A stretch of 11,290 bases of DNA from Larix sibirica (Eukaryota; Streptophyta; Pinopsida; Pinales; Pinaceae). The notes under the pieces were generated by a model that was not told the origin of the DNA, ran no database searches, and was given only the letters and a program-made list of their open reading frames with translations. The stretch spans positions 5,697-16,986 of the forward strand of contig NWUY0300045372.1 of assembly GCA_004151065.3 (NCBI GenBank), given 5' to 3'. Made by a program: the position numbers and the translations under genes. Positions 1 through 8,653 of the stretch are shown here, in pieces; the stretch's first letter is position 1, and every line of letters begins with the position of its first letter.

Positions 1-581
1 AAATTGTGTATTCATTAAATGTTGTTCAAATGTGACTTAATTATGCTACTGACATGCTCTATAATTTTCTAATCAAGGATTGGGTTCCCAAACTCTTCTC
101 ATGTGACAACATCCATAACTTCTAAACAATTTTCACTCCTTCAAAACCTACTGCAGCTCCTAATTATTCTTGAAACATGAAAGGGAACAGGGTCTTGTGA
201 CGACTGATCAGAATCTATCCTTCTATAGTCCAATTGAAAATTTTAAAGTTAAACTCTAACAAGATAAGGGACTTTGAAATGAAGGAAAAAAATAAAATTG
301 AAGAAAGAACCCTAATGAAGCTAGAATATACAAACAAGGAACAAACTTGAAATTAAGTGTGAATATAATTGTTTTCAATTAAGTTTCAATATCATGTGCA
401 AAAAATAATTTTGAGAATAGAATGCATTCGCAACATAAAATGTAAATACATCCCTATGAACTAGCATCCTTCCACTCAAATTGTAATTGATCCTTCCAAA
501 GGCTCTCGTGTCAATGGTTGTAAACCCATCGAAGATGATTCACAAAGGTAACAAAGGATTAGTTATAATGAGGAGAACTAG
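1..581. other. AT-rich stretch without a recognisable gene
   Basis: No open frame of useful length and no RNA gene is visible here. The only structure I can support is the 43-bp piece at 236-279, which also occurs in the tandem duplication further right and is listed separately. The rest is most likely old retroelement or other intergenic sequence, but nothing in it identifies the family. Confidence 0.5.
236..279 (+). repeat. Isolated 43-bp copy of the 1343-1877 repeat
   Basis: This piece, ending in GATAAGGGACTTTGAAA, matches the segment ending near 1511 at about 38 of 43 positions, and the segment ending near 1782 somewhat less well. I could not extend the match on either side. It shows that the duplicated unit at 1343-1877 is, or belongs to, a dispersed repeat rather than a purely local duplication. 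Confidence 0.6.
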
Positions 582-893
582 GAGTGGTACCAATGGACAA
601 AGAGATGTGATCTAGGTACTGTCAACATCCCACAACAGTCACCTATAGAGTATATGTCCTATTATTTAGCCACTAGGAAACCCCATAAATTGGGGGAAAG
701 AAGTTGTCCCTCAAATGGTATTGTGTTTCCTCTTTTAAATAGGTGGCGGGTATCTCTTTTGAGAGAACATAAGCATGTAACCTTGGGTTTAACCTCCTCT
801 TGGAGTGGTTCCTCTTTCCCTGGGAATTCGGTTCCACTTGATGATGAAGGATTTTTAAAATCTCCATATAGACAAAAACTATGTTTCATATGA
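582..893 (+). other. Unrecognised open frame of about 103 codons
   Basis: After an in-frame TAG at 579-581 the + frame stays open to the TGA at 891-893. The first ATG is at 654, giving at most 79 residues. The opposite strand is also nearly stop-free across 662-889, so an open frame here may only reflect locally higher G+C. The + translation is basic at first and then Ser/Gly/Pro-rich (for example SSWSGSSFPGNS). I see no domain, signal peptide or membrane segment, and no promoter or splice context. It could be a relic of a retroelement or host exon, or chance. I do not recognise it and assign no function. Confidence 0.25.
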
Positions 894-1206
894 GAAATGG
901 TTGAGGGGCATTATTTGGATTCCTAGCCCAATACTCCTACCCTATGCTAACAAATTCTTTTGTGCCCTCCTTTGAATAAATTATGTGGGTTGAATTAAGT
1001 TGTTGTGATTGATTTTTTAAGGGATTTGTTTTCTTAGTGTAATGATAATGGGGTATCCCTTACTATGTTTGTTTCAAAAAGTGATTTTTAAAAAAATGAA
1101 AAAACAAATTAGATTGTGATAATGGCTTGTAAAAGTAGAATTGATCCAATTACAAAAGGAGCTAAACTAATATGAAAGCTCAAATACTTGAAGATTGATA
1201 TTCTCT
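894..1206. other. AT-rich stretch, nothing recognisable
   Basis: The frame open at 582-893 is closed here and none replaces it. There are short A runs and T runs (for example near 1076-1106) but no coding, RNA or repeat structure that I can support. Confidence 0.4.
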
Positions 1207-1370
1207 CTTTCTTCTAATTAGTTCCTAGATTGAAAAAGGAGTTATAATAAAATCATAATCCTATAATCATAATATCATAACCATAATTATACTCATAATC
1301 ACAATCCCAATTCTTTCTTTGTGCTAATTAGTTACTAGATTGACAAGGTCAACTAATAAAATTATAATCC
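1207..1370 (+). repeat. Two short copies of a CTAATTAGTT-CTAGATTGA unit
   Basis: The segment at about 1207-1262 (CTAATTAGTTCCTAGATTGA, then AAAGGAGTTATAATAAAATC) recurs at about 1314-1370 (CTAATTAGTTACTAGATTGA, then CAAGGTCAACTAATAAAATT), roughly 107 bp further on. Its right half, AACTAATAAAATCATAATCC, occurs a third time at about 1615, where the second copy of the longer duplication begins. The region thus grew by successive nested duplications. Confidence 0.6.
1249..1310 (+). repeat. Imperfect TCATAA/ATAATC simple repeat
   Basis: The stretch is built almost entirely of variants of ATAATC and CATAAT (AATCATAATCCTATAATCAT and so on, then CTCATAATCACAATCCC). It is a degenerate microsatellite lying between the two short copies described at 1207-1370. 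Confidence 0.7.
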
Positions 1371-1877
1371 TAATAAAATCATGGCAATGAATCAATACAG
1401 TATAATTCTTGTATCAATGTCTAAAACTGATAATAAACCATACGAATAATAATTCAAATATGATCAATAAAATTTGAAAGTTCAACTCTGACCTGATAAG
1501 GGACTTTGAAAACACTATTTATAATACTAGTGAAGCAAAGATAATTCCTTTAAAATTTCATTATAATTTATAACATTTTCAAGTTGTAAACTATGGTGGA
1601 TATTTAACAAGGTAAACTAATAAAATCATAATCCTATTAAAATAATTGCAAGGAATCAATGCAATATAATTCTTATATCAAGTGTAAAACTAATTATAAA
1701 CCATACAAATAATAATTTGAAAATTCAACTCTGGACATGAAAATTTGAAAGTTCAACTTTGACCATATAAGGGACTTTGAAAACATTATTTAAATACTGC
1801 TAGTGAAGCAAAAGATAATTCCTATATTTTATTATAATTTATAATTTTTTCAAGAATTGCCAGCAATAGTGGGTAAC
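1343..1877 (+). repeat. Two-copy tandem duplication, unit about 264-271 bp
   Basis: Copy 1 runs from about 1343 to 1605 and copy 2 from about 1606 to 1877. Landmarks in the same order in both are CAAGGT(C)AACTAATAAAAT, then AATCAATGCA-type sequence, a TATAATTCTT block, AAACCATAC(A/G)AATAATAAT, TTGAAAGTTCAACT, AAGGGACTTTGAAAAC, GCTAGTGAAGCA-type sequence, ATTATAATTTATAA and TTTTCAAG. The offset is 264 bp at the left end and 271 bp near the GGGACTTT landmark. The difference comes partly from a small internal duplication of AATTTGAAA(A/G)TTCAACT in copy 2. No coding potential is visible. It lies upstream of a copia gag and could be part of that element's LTR or leader, but I cannot show paired LTRs. 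Confidence 0.8.
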
Positions 1878-2244
1878 TTTGCAATTTGACATGTTATATT
1901 CTATTATGGTAATGAGTATGATTCTCATGGGACTTATGTTATAGATTGAAGTAGCTACCACATGCCAAGTTATGGGAGTTTTTGTAAATAAGCATACCTA
2001 TCACAACTCTCTCAGAGATAAAATACGACCTTTATAGCCATTTCTTATTGCTATGTACATTGCATTATCTTTCACCATTTGATTCATTAATAAATTTTGG
2101 TATTGATTGTACATACTTTTATTTATTGTGTTCTTTCATTTCATTCATAATCTATTGTATTAGGTGTCAAAGGTATGCTCACTTATAATAGTGAGAAAGA
2201 CTTAATTATTCAGTTATTTTTGGTGTAACATTTGAGGTATAAAC

Positions 2245-2999
2245 ATGTCTACTTTATTGCACATCACATTGGCAGATAATTAGAAATTTAGTGGAAATTT
2301 TTTTAACACTTGCAAAAAAATAATGATGGAAATTTTTAGTAAATGTGTTTGGATAGATAGTGACTGGAAATGATTTGTGAATTGTAACAAATGAAGGGCT
2401 GCAAGCCAAGTATGATGAGAACAATCAAGAAGTTGTGATGTTGATTAATATTATAGTGGTTGATTAGATGCTACTTAAATTCAAGATGGTGATAATGCAT
2501 TCAAAATTTGGAGACACCTAAAGAATATACATAAAACACTAGGAAAAGGTAGGGAATTATTTTTTAAAGAATATGCTATTCTCAATGAATATGGAAGAAC
2601 ATGATTATTTTCAAGGTCATTTGTCCAAACCAAAAAAAAATAAAAATGAAATCAATTGCTATAAAAGTTTAAGAAGAAAATTATCATGATAATTATATTG
2701 AAAATCCTATTTCCTTCATATGATAATTTTCTTAATAATTTTAAATAACCTTGAAAGATATTGATATGATATTAAGTAGTTGAGAAACAAACTTTAGTTG
2801 AATATCAAGTGGAAAAAATAGTTTAGTAGTAGTAGTGGGAATGAAGCTTCATAGTTGGCCCTAGCAATAAAAATTAAGGGAAATGGAAAGCTTGGAAACA
2901 TAAATATGGGATTAAGTGTGTTGATTCACGGACTCAAAAAACATTAAAAATATCAAATATTTTTAGTATTGTAAGATGGGCCACAAATGCATGTTTTGT
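2245..2999 (+). pseudogene. Degenerate Ty1/copia retrotransposon gag
   Basis: In an intact element this gene encodes the Gag polyprotein that forms the cytoplasmic virus-like particle. The relic starts at ATG 2245 and reads, with several frame changes and stops, through the usual order of a plant copia Gag (UBN2/DUF4219 type). First comes an N-terminal part with KFSGN (2284-2298), then CKKIMMEIF. Next is the central helical part, recognisable as QAKYDENNQEVV near 2406-2441 and DGDNAFKIWRHLKNI near 2488-2532. After it come PSYDNF near 2717, VVEKQTLVEYQV near 2776 and a basic KWKAWKHK stretch near 2884. It ends in a zinc-knuckle remnant, C-K-M-G-H-K-C-M-F-C (2970-2999). The usual first cysteine is lost, and only three residues instead of four separate the second cysteine from histidine. 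The ~250-codon span is normal for this Gag. No integrase, reverse transcriptase or RNase H follows. Motifs are seen by eye; the family name is established knowledge. Confidence 0.75.
2674..2733. repeat. Perfect 14-bp inverted repeat, 32-bp loop
   Basis: AAGAAAATTATCAT at 2674-2687 is the exact reverse complement of ATGATAATTTTCTT at 2720-2733. It lies inside the gag relic and overlaps codons of its PSYDNF segment. In such AT-rich sequence it may be chance, and I attach no function to it. Confidence 0.55.
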
Positions 3000-3850
3000 A
3001 GGAAATAATTGTGGAATGAAAACACAACCATGGGACTAATTTCAGAAATCAAACTAGAAAGAACTAGGACAACATAGCTAAACACGCATAAAAATGGGAA
3101 CTTTAGATTTTGCATCTATAAATAATTATTTTTGTATATCCCTTTATCATGATGAGTTGGATTTATTTTGATTAAAATAAGAAAAATTTAGGGAACTTGC
3201 CCAATCATTGGTTTACTAGATCAAGTGACCTTCATATATAAATAGATAATTTAGGGCTAGAGTAGATGGTGTTCATGTTGTATTAATGTTATGTTATAAA
3301 AATCTTGAGGAGAAGCATCTGATGGTTGTAATAATTGGTTCAATAATTGAAATAAGTGTTGAAACTTTCAAAGCGGGTTTCTTCTTCATTATATATTTTC
3401 CCCACTATAAACCCTTGAATCTTTATTTTCTTGGGATGTTTTGATATATGCCCATAAATGATAACACAATTAATAGTGGGTGATGGGATGTCAATTAATA
3501 TCATCTTTCATATGTTTTAGTGATTCACCTATTGTATTACTATAAAATATTTATTCTTTATCTACTTGTTTTTTGTCATTTTAGTTTTTCAGAGCATGAG
3601 ATAAAAATATGATTGAATAACTTGTTGTAAATGTGCACATATATGAAATAAATATAACAATGATCCATTTCAACATAAGATCAAATGATCCATGCAATAA
3701 TATTTCTCCCTTTCTTGATAACCTATGTGGATTATACCCTTCTATGAAATTTTTAAAGGTATCCAGAACCGTAATAGTAAACTAAAATATATATAGTTGA
3801 GTTTTATATGCATTGTATTTTCACCCCAAATGTATCCACTATAAATTAAT
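3000..3850. other. Region after gag, no clear gene
   Basis: This is where a copia protease and integrase would be expected. The only hint is TGG ATT TAT TTT GAT at 3158-3172, which gives W-I-Y-F-D. It is weakly like the W-I-x-D-S-G that contains the protease catalytic aspartate, but it is followed by a stop and has one extra residue. I see no GAG-pre-integrase, integrase or reverse-transcriptase motif. The remaining ~680 bases up to the TTL fragment are AT-rich and unassigned. Confidence 0.35.
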
Positions 3851-4097
3851 GTAATGTATTGTTGGTTAATTAGTGAAACTTTTGAGAGAATTAAAGTGTT
3901 TAAAACCTTATCTAACATGGATTCATGTTTACTTGATGAAGGTGGACATTGAAATAAAAAAGAGTTCGGTAAAATCAAAGGGAATAAATATTGTACCCAC
4001 ATTCAAGATTTACAAGAATGGGATCAAAGTGATGGAGTGGCTTTGTCCAAGCTAGTCGGTCCTAGAAAATTCAATGATGAATTATTGTGTCCTCTAA
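3851..4097 (+). pseudogene. 3' fragment of a TTL (TPR thioredoxin-like) gene
   Basis: TTL proteins are plant co-chaperone-like scaffolds with TPR repeats and a C-terminal thioredoxin-like domain lacking the active-site CXXC. They act in stress and brassinosteroid responses. This fragment keeps the end of that domain: KVDIE (3939-3953), then NIVPTFKIYKNG (about 3988-4023), a very characteristic family block, and CPS (4044-4052). After CPS an in-frame TAG (4053-4055) interrupts the frame. Beyond it the reading continues in the same frame as S-V-L-E-N-S, ending N-Y-C-V-L and TAA at 4095-4097, matching the family's natural C-terminus. Upstream the match continues weakly in another frame (ETFERIKVF from 3875), so there is a frameshift near 3910. 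No TPR part is visible. The first ~25 codons are uncertain. It is a dead fragment, either a gene remnant or a truncated copy. Confidence 0.8.
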
Positions 4098-4382
4098 GAT
4101 AGAAAGAGATACTTAGGACAAGTATCCTACAAGGAAGAACATATCAATGAAGTGCATATGCAATTCAATATTTTATACATATTCCACATCCGTGATGAGT
4201 TGTAACTTGTAAGCAATTTGGAAATACATTTTCATTATGGATAACTAATGCTCACTAAAAAACATTATCGAGCGTGCATTGAACAATTATATGGAATGAT
4301 GTATAGGGAAATAAACTAACTCTTATTGATTCTATGATCAATCAAGTTCCTTAATTGATTACTATGTCCATCATGAGTGAGA
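4098..4382. other. Sequence downstream of the TTL fragment
   Basis: No gene is visible. A small inverted repeat, GATACTT/AAGTATC with a 5-base loop, lies at 4108-4126 just past the ancestral stop. The segment could be old 3' untranslated or flanking sequence of the TTL gene, but nothing shows this directly. Confidence 0.3.
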
Positions 4383-4590
4383 TTATTCATGTATAATTGT
4401 AAAAATATATCTAATAATTTGGAGAATGAGGTAAGAATTATTAATATCACCCTCAATTGGATCTAGATGCAACGAAGGTTGGCCTACATCTTCTAGTTGA
4501 TGTACTCTCAATGCTTCCCATTGTTTCCTCATCCTTTCTTTAGCCTTTTGTTGTATCTAATCTCTGTTAATTTGATCATGAACATGCTTC
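4383..4590 (-). pseudogene. Short coding-like relic, family not recognised
   Basis: On the minus strand a frame is open from about 4556 down to a TAA at 4385-4383 (57 sense codons). It appears to continue upstream across a TAG (4559-4557) to about 4590. The translation has coding-like composition: K-A-K-E-R-M-R-K-Q-W-E-A-L-R, then HQLEDVGQPSLHLDPIEGD, that is, a basic/acidic helix followed by an acidic Pro-containing stretch. The last third (YLILQIIRYIFTIIHE) looks non-coding. There is no obvious start codon. It might come from a transposon-encoded protein or a host exon, but I cannot name it, and chance is possible. Confidence 0.3.
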
Positions 4591-4816
4591 CTAATTCACC
4601 TTTTTTTTGGTTAATAACAAACAAAAAATGCCAAATTTATTTTGAAAAAATATATATCCCTATGTGACAAATCATGAAAACAATGTATATTTTTGAACAA
4701 TTAACAAGTTTGTATTTGTAAAATGAATTGATTGTGTTTTTATGTTTTATACAAGTGGTGTTGCTTGGTTTATGTGTGGGGCTAGTGGGTATATTAAATG
4801 TCGGGTTGGTGTTCAA
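4591..4816. other. AT-rich stretch, nothing recognisable
   Basis: It contains a T8 run near 4601 and A-rich stretches near 4621-4650. There is no open frame or repeat that I can support. Confidence 0.35.
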
Positions 4817-4954
4817 GAAGTTTGTTCACTATAGTTTTCTACATAGAGTTGTATAGGAAAAATATTGGTTGATCTATTAGCTTGGGAAGTTCGTGTGTTG
4901 TAGTTTGTACACAGAGTGGTGGAGGAAAAATCTTGGTCAATTTATTAGCTCGAT
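4817..4954 (+). repeat. Two-copy tandem duplication, unit about 69 bp
   Basis: Copy 1 (4817-4885) and copy 2 (4886-4954) both start with GAAGTT and contain TAGTTT, then TACA(T/C)AGAGT, GGAAAAAT(A/C)TTGGT and TTATTAGCT-like sequence, ending in TTGG or CGAT. Identity is roughly 75-80% by eye, with one small indel. It is non-coding and of unknown origin. Confidence 0.75.
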
Positions 4955-4978
4955 CGATCTATTTTTGTAACTCGACAC

Positions 4979-5074
4979 AACCCTCGATCAAGGGTTTAAT
5001 TAACCCTCAATTGAGGTATTCAAAAAATAGTTAAAATCCCTCAATTGAGGTATTTTAAGACCTCGATCAAGCTA
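4979..5074. repeat. Repeated palindrome CCTCAATTGAGG with flanking CTCGATCAAG
   Basis: The 12-bp perfect palindrome CCTCAATTGAGG occurs at 5005-5016 and 5039-5050. Each lies within the 17-bp direct repeat CCCTCAATTGAGGTATT (5004-5020, 5038-5054), with a period of 34 bp. The pair is framed by CCTCGATCAAG at about 4982 and again at about 5061. The sequence style (CCCT, then TCAAGGG) resembles the large array to the right, but I cannot align it with array monomers. Confidence 0.7.
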
Positions 5075-5824
5075 TTGTAAACCCTTTTCTGCAAATTTAA
5101 TTTTACTAGCCTCTTTGAAGGGTATAAACCCTATAATTAATCAAACCTTAGGTGGTGGACTTGATTACAATAGATTCATCAATGAATCCTCTACCTATTG
5201 GCATATAATTTATGCATTTTGGAGTTCATATGATATTTATTTCTTTTAAAAATTACACTTAAAAACTATGTCCACAATTTCGAAGGAACGATCAAATAAA
5301 GAAAAACAACATACAAAACCAAAATAGATTAAAAAATATATACGCCCCACATCGACGCGTCCTCTTCACAAGGGAATTTATGGTTTTTCAATTTATGTAT
5401 ACCATAAAAAAAATTGAAGAGACAAAAAATGTTTACAAAATTTGATTCAAATATTCAATGGTCAGTTTTGGAAAATAATAAAAAATATAATTTTCCAAAC
5501 TAAATTAAAAATATGTACACCCTAGTAAAACAGGTCACTTGTTAACTGTACCTCAAATTTGTGAGGACAAACATTTCATTAAATTAAAATTCAACACATT
5601 AAATGATATTAGTATTTTTTCTAAATATCATTAGAAAGGAAACATAATGCCCTGCAATTTATTAATTTATTGCATGTCAAAATTCACAAGGCGTATTTGA
5701 GTTTCGAGGGGTTTGATTTAATAAATGAGTAAAATATTGAATTTTCATCGCCACATTGGCCGAAATGTGTTCCCATGTTCATCGATCAACCTCGATGTCA
5801 ATAGGAGATATTAGTAATGACTGG
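5075..5824. other. Left flank of the array, no gene
   Basis: This is AT-rich with no open frame of note. It includes a CpG-containing patch, CCCCACATCGACGCGTCCTC (about 5344-5363), unusual for its surroundings. A 6-bp-stem hairpin, CATCGA/TCGATG, lies at 5780-5797 just before the array starts. The patch could be a retroelement LTR or promoter remnant, which I cannot confirm. Confidence 0.35.
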
Positions 5825-6513
5825 ATGACACTTCCTGAATCTTAGTATTCTCCTCAAGGGGTATTTCAAATAAGGGTCCATTAACCCTTCCTCAAGCATA
5901 GTATTCTACCCAATAACAAGCTTTAATAAGGGGTGGAAAACCATCCCTTTAGACTTGTATTCTTGTTTATTAGAATCTATAGGAAGGTTTGGCCAAACCT
6001 TCCTCTAAATAAATACTTGTGTCATGGGGACCTTGAATAATTTTCAACTGGCCCTTCCTATATATAAATATTCCTATTATAGGGGAGCTTAAAGAAGGTT
6101 GAAATACCCTTTCCCAAACTCAATATTCTCATTAAGGGATAGATTGAGGAATGGTTTCCCAACCCTTGTTTAAACTTAGTATTTGTTTCGACACTTCTTC
6201 ATGATTATAGTTATCTCATCAATGTATAATTAATATTCATAATATTTACTATCCTAGGTTAATGGTTTTCCAACCCTTCCTCTAGATTAATACTATCACC
6301 CAGAGGGAGCTTGAACAAGGTTCAGTTGACATTCCTTTAGATTAATATTCTCATTGAGGGGAGATTGAATAAGGATAGATAGACCCTTTTGTAATATTAG
6401 TATTTTAGTCCATAGAAAGAATGAAGAAGGTTTTTCTCACCCTTCCTCAATCTTGTAGGATTCTTGTTAATATATAATTAATATTTATAATACATATTAT
6501 CCTAAGAGATCGA
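5825..6513. repeat. Left, irregular part of the array
   Basis: Junctions fall near 5836, 5884, 5943, 5997, 6052, 6107 and 6162 (A spacing 48-59), then about 6192, a half-length A that ends in ACTTCTTC. Next comes a single B to 6271, then A to 6330, 6383 and 6439, and a single B to 6513. The ordered run structure of the rest of the array is absent here. This is either a more decayed edge or sequence from before the higher-order unit spread. Confidence 0.75.
5981..6004. repeat. Perfect 24-bp palindrome at an A junction
   Basis: AGGAAGGTTTGG is followed directly by its exact reverse complement, with no loop. It is the most perfect of the array's palindromic junctions. Such a sequence can form a cruciform or, if transcribed, a hairpin. 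That is a property of the sequence and not evidence of function. Confidence 0.9.
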
Positions 6514-6923
6514 CCCTTCCTCTATATTATTATTTTCATCTATGGGGGTTCTAAGGAAGAATCAATCAACCCTTCCTCTAGGTTAAATTTTTTGTCGAGG
6601 TAGAGCTTGAAATAGAATCGATCAACTCTTCTTGTATATTATTATTAATTCAAGGAAAAAAATGAATATGTTTCAACTAACCCTTATTTGACACTAATAA
6701 TCTTGATAAGGAGGAGAATAGGAACGATAAATCCAACCCTTCTTCAAGCTCATTAATTCATCATCAAGAAAATTCCTAAGGAAGGGTCAAATAACCCTTC
6801 CTCTATACTAATATTATCATTGAAGAGGATATTGGGGAAATATCACATGTGAATAAGGGTCATTAAACACTTTCTCAAGGTTAATATTCTCATCAAGGGA
6901 TATAATGGGAAAGTTCCAAATGA
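6514..6923. repeat. A run 1 (7 monomers)
   Basis: Junctions at about 6570, 6626, 6681, 6737, 6795, 6868 and 6924 give spacings 56, 56, 55, 56, 58, 73 and 56. The 73-bp monomer is the sixth and carries GATATTGGGGAAA (6828) and GTGAATAAGGGTC. The fourth begins CCCTTATTTGA (6681). Compared with runs 2 and 3, one monomer is missing at the right end. Confidence 0.85.
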
Positions 6924-7316
6924 CCCTTCTTTGTGATCATAGGTTTCTCATTAATTTGAATTAACATTCTTAATATATATTATCCCAAGGAAGAGTCAAC
7001 CAACCTTTCATCAACTTCATAGGTTTTCCATCAATTCATAATTAATATTATTGATTTTTATTAACTAAAGGAAGGATTGGATATCCATTCCTTAATTATT
7101 CATTAATTAGAAATAGTATTCATAATCTATACTATCCCATGTAATGGTCATTCATCCCTTTCTAAAGCTCATAGGGATCCCATCAATTTAGAATTAATAT
7201 TCCAAATTTATATCAGATGATAAAGGGTTGGTAGACCCTTCCTTGATCTCATAGGTTTCTCATTAACATAGAAATACTATCCCTAATCTATATTATCCTA
7301 GGGAAAGGCTTATCAA
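6924..7316. repeat. B run 1 (5 monomers)
   Basis: Junctions at about 7003, 7085, 7156, 7236 and 7317 give spacings 79, 82, 71, 80 and 81. Each has the B features in order: (G)ATCATAGG-like, TT(C/T)(C/T)CAT, (A)AATTAATATT-like and a TATATTATCC-like block. The third is about 9 bp short. Confidence 0.85.
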
Positions 7317-7783
7317 CCCTTTCTCTATATTAAAATTTCCATCCATGGGAACATAGGAGAAGTGTTGACTAACCATTCCTATATATTAATATTATTATCA
7401 AGGGGAAGCATGAAGAAGGGTTGGTCAACCCTTCCACTAGATTTTTAATATCATCAAGGAGGATATTGAAGAAGGGTTGGATGGCCCTTATTTGACCCTG
7501 ATAATATTGTTAAGGAGGATCCACGAATGACTCAAATAACCCTTCTTCATGACCATGTGTTTCTCGTCGAGGGAAAGTTGAGAAGCATTGGATGACCCTT
7601 TCTCTAGATTGATACTCTCATCAAGGGAATATTGGGGAAAGGACATGCATGAATAAGGTTTGGTCAAGCATTTCTTAATATTTTTAATTCCCATTAAGGG
7701 TCAGATATTTGGAAAGTGTTTTTTTACCCTTCCTGAATATTAACATTCTCATCAAATTAGAGCCTAGGTAAGGTTCAATCAAC
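7317..7783. repeat. A run 2 (8 monomers)
   Basis: Junctions at about 7373, 7429, 7485, 7540, 7596, 7668, 7727 and 7783 give spacings 56, 56, 56, 55, 56, 72, 59 and 56. The long monomer is again the sixth (GAATATTGGGGAAA at 7628, TGAATAAGG), and the one starting CCCTTATTTGA (7485) again begins the fourth. It contains the cleanest junction hairpin at 7415-7434. Confidence 0.85.
7415..7434. repeat. Near-consensus palindromic junction
   Basis: GAAGGGTTGGTCAACCCTTC consists of two 9-base arms around GT. It is the clearest copy of the junction shared by A and B monomers. Other good copies lie at 6780-6801 (GGAAGGGT, 6-base loop, ACCCTTCC) and 7223-7240. Confidence 0.85.
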
Positions 7784-8183
7784 CATCCCTCAGTCTCATA
7801 GTTTTTTTCATTATTGTAGAATTAATATTTCTATTCTATATTAGCATAGGGAACTTCACCCAACCCTTTCTCAAGATCATAGGGTTTCCATCTATGTAAA
7901 ATCAATATTTATAATCTATATCATCCTAAAACCCAAGGTTGACACACCCTTACTCAATCTCATAGGTTTCTTGTTAGAGTAGAATTAATATTACTAATAT
8001 ATATTAGCCTAATTAGAGGTTATGTATGACCCTTACTCAAGATCATAGATTCTTTGTTAATGTATAACTAATATTTCTAATATATATTATCCATAGGGAG
8101 GGTCGGTTGACCTTTCCTCAAGTTTCCTATCAATGTAGAATTAATATTACTAATGTGCATTAGTCTAGGGAGGGTTCAGTTGA
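7784..8183. repeat. B run 2 (5 monomers)
   Basis: Junctions at about 7863, 7946, 8029, 8110 and 8184 give spacings of about 80, 83, 83, 81 and 74. The B core AGAATTAATATT(A/T)CTAAT(A/G)T is well preserved. The last monomer has lost part of the CATAGG segment. Confidence 0.85.
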
Positions 8184-8653
8184 CTGTTTATCTATATTAA
8201 TACTATCCTTCAAGCAAACTTAGGAGAAGGGATGGTTAAATCGTACTCTATATTAATGCTCCCATTGAGGGGGAGATTGAAGAAGGATTATATGAACCTT
8301 CATATATATTTGTACATTTGTTGAGGGTGATTCTGAATAAAGGTCAAATGATGCTTATTTGATCCTAGTATTCTTGTCACAAGGGATCCCATGAATGATT
8401 CAGACAACCCTTTTTCATGATAATGTTTTTCTCATTGAGAGAAAACCTTGGGAAAGTTGAATAATCCCTTCCTCTAGATTTATATTCTTATTGCTGGAGA
8501 TATCGGGGAAAGGTCAATTGTGAACAAGGGTCCTGAAATCCTTCCTTTATATTTGTGTTCTTATTGAGGGGATGTTGGTAAAGTATCATCACCTCACCCT
8601 TCCTCAATATTAGTATTCACATTAACTTTGAGCTCGATTAAGGGTCTACTAAA
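8184..8653. repeat. A run 3 (8 monomers)
   Basis: Junctions at about 8240, 8296, 8352, 8408, 8466, 8539, 8597 and 8653 give spacings 56, 56, 56, 56, 58, 73, 58 and 56. The long monomer is again sixth (GATATCGGGGAAA at 8499, GTGAACAAGGGTC), and TGCTTATTTGA (8352) again begins the fourth. Confidence 0.85.

Noticed and set aside
676-700. Purine run GGGGGAAAGAAG followed by TTGTCCC as a polypurine tract and LTR start
   Set aside because: No second LTR copy, no upstream element and no clean TG terminus could be found. It also falls inside the open frame at 582-893.
3742-4002. 86-codon minus-strand open frame opposite the TTL fragment
   Set aside because: It overlaps the recognisable TTL similarity on the + strand, shows no motif, and reads like antisense AT-rich sequence.
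7488-7694. 68-codon minus-strand open frame inside the array
   Set aside because: It crosses several A monomers and is not kept open in the equivalent monomers of the other blocks, so it is a chance frame in repeat DNA.
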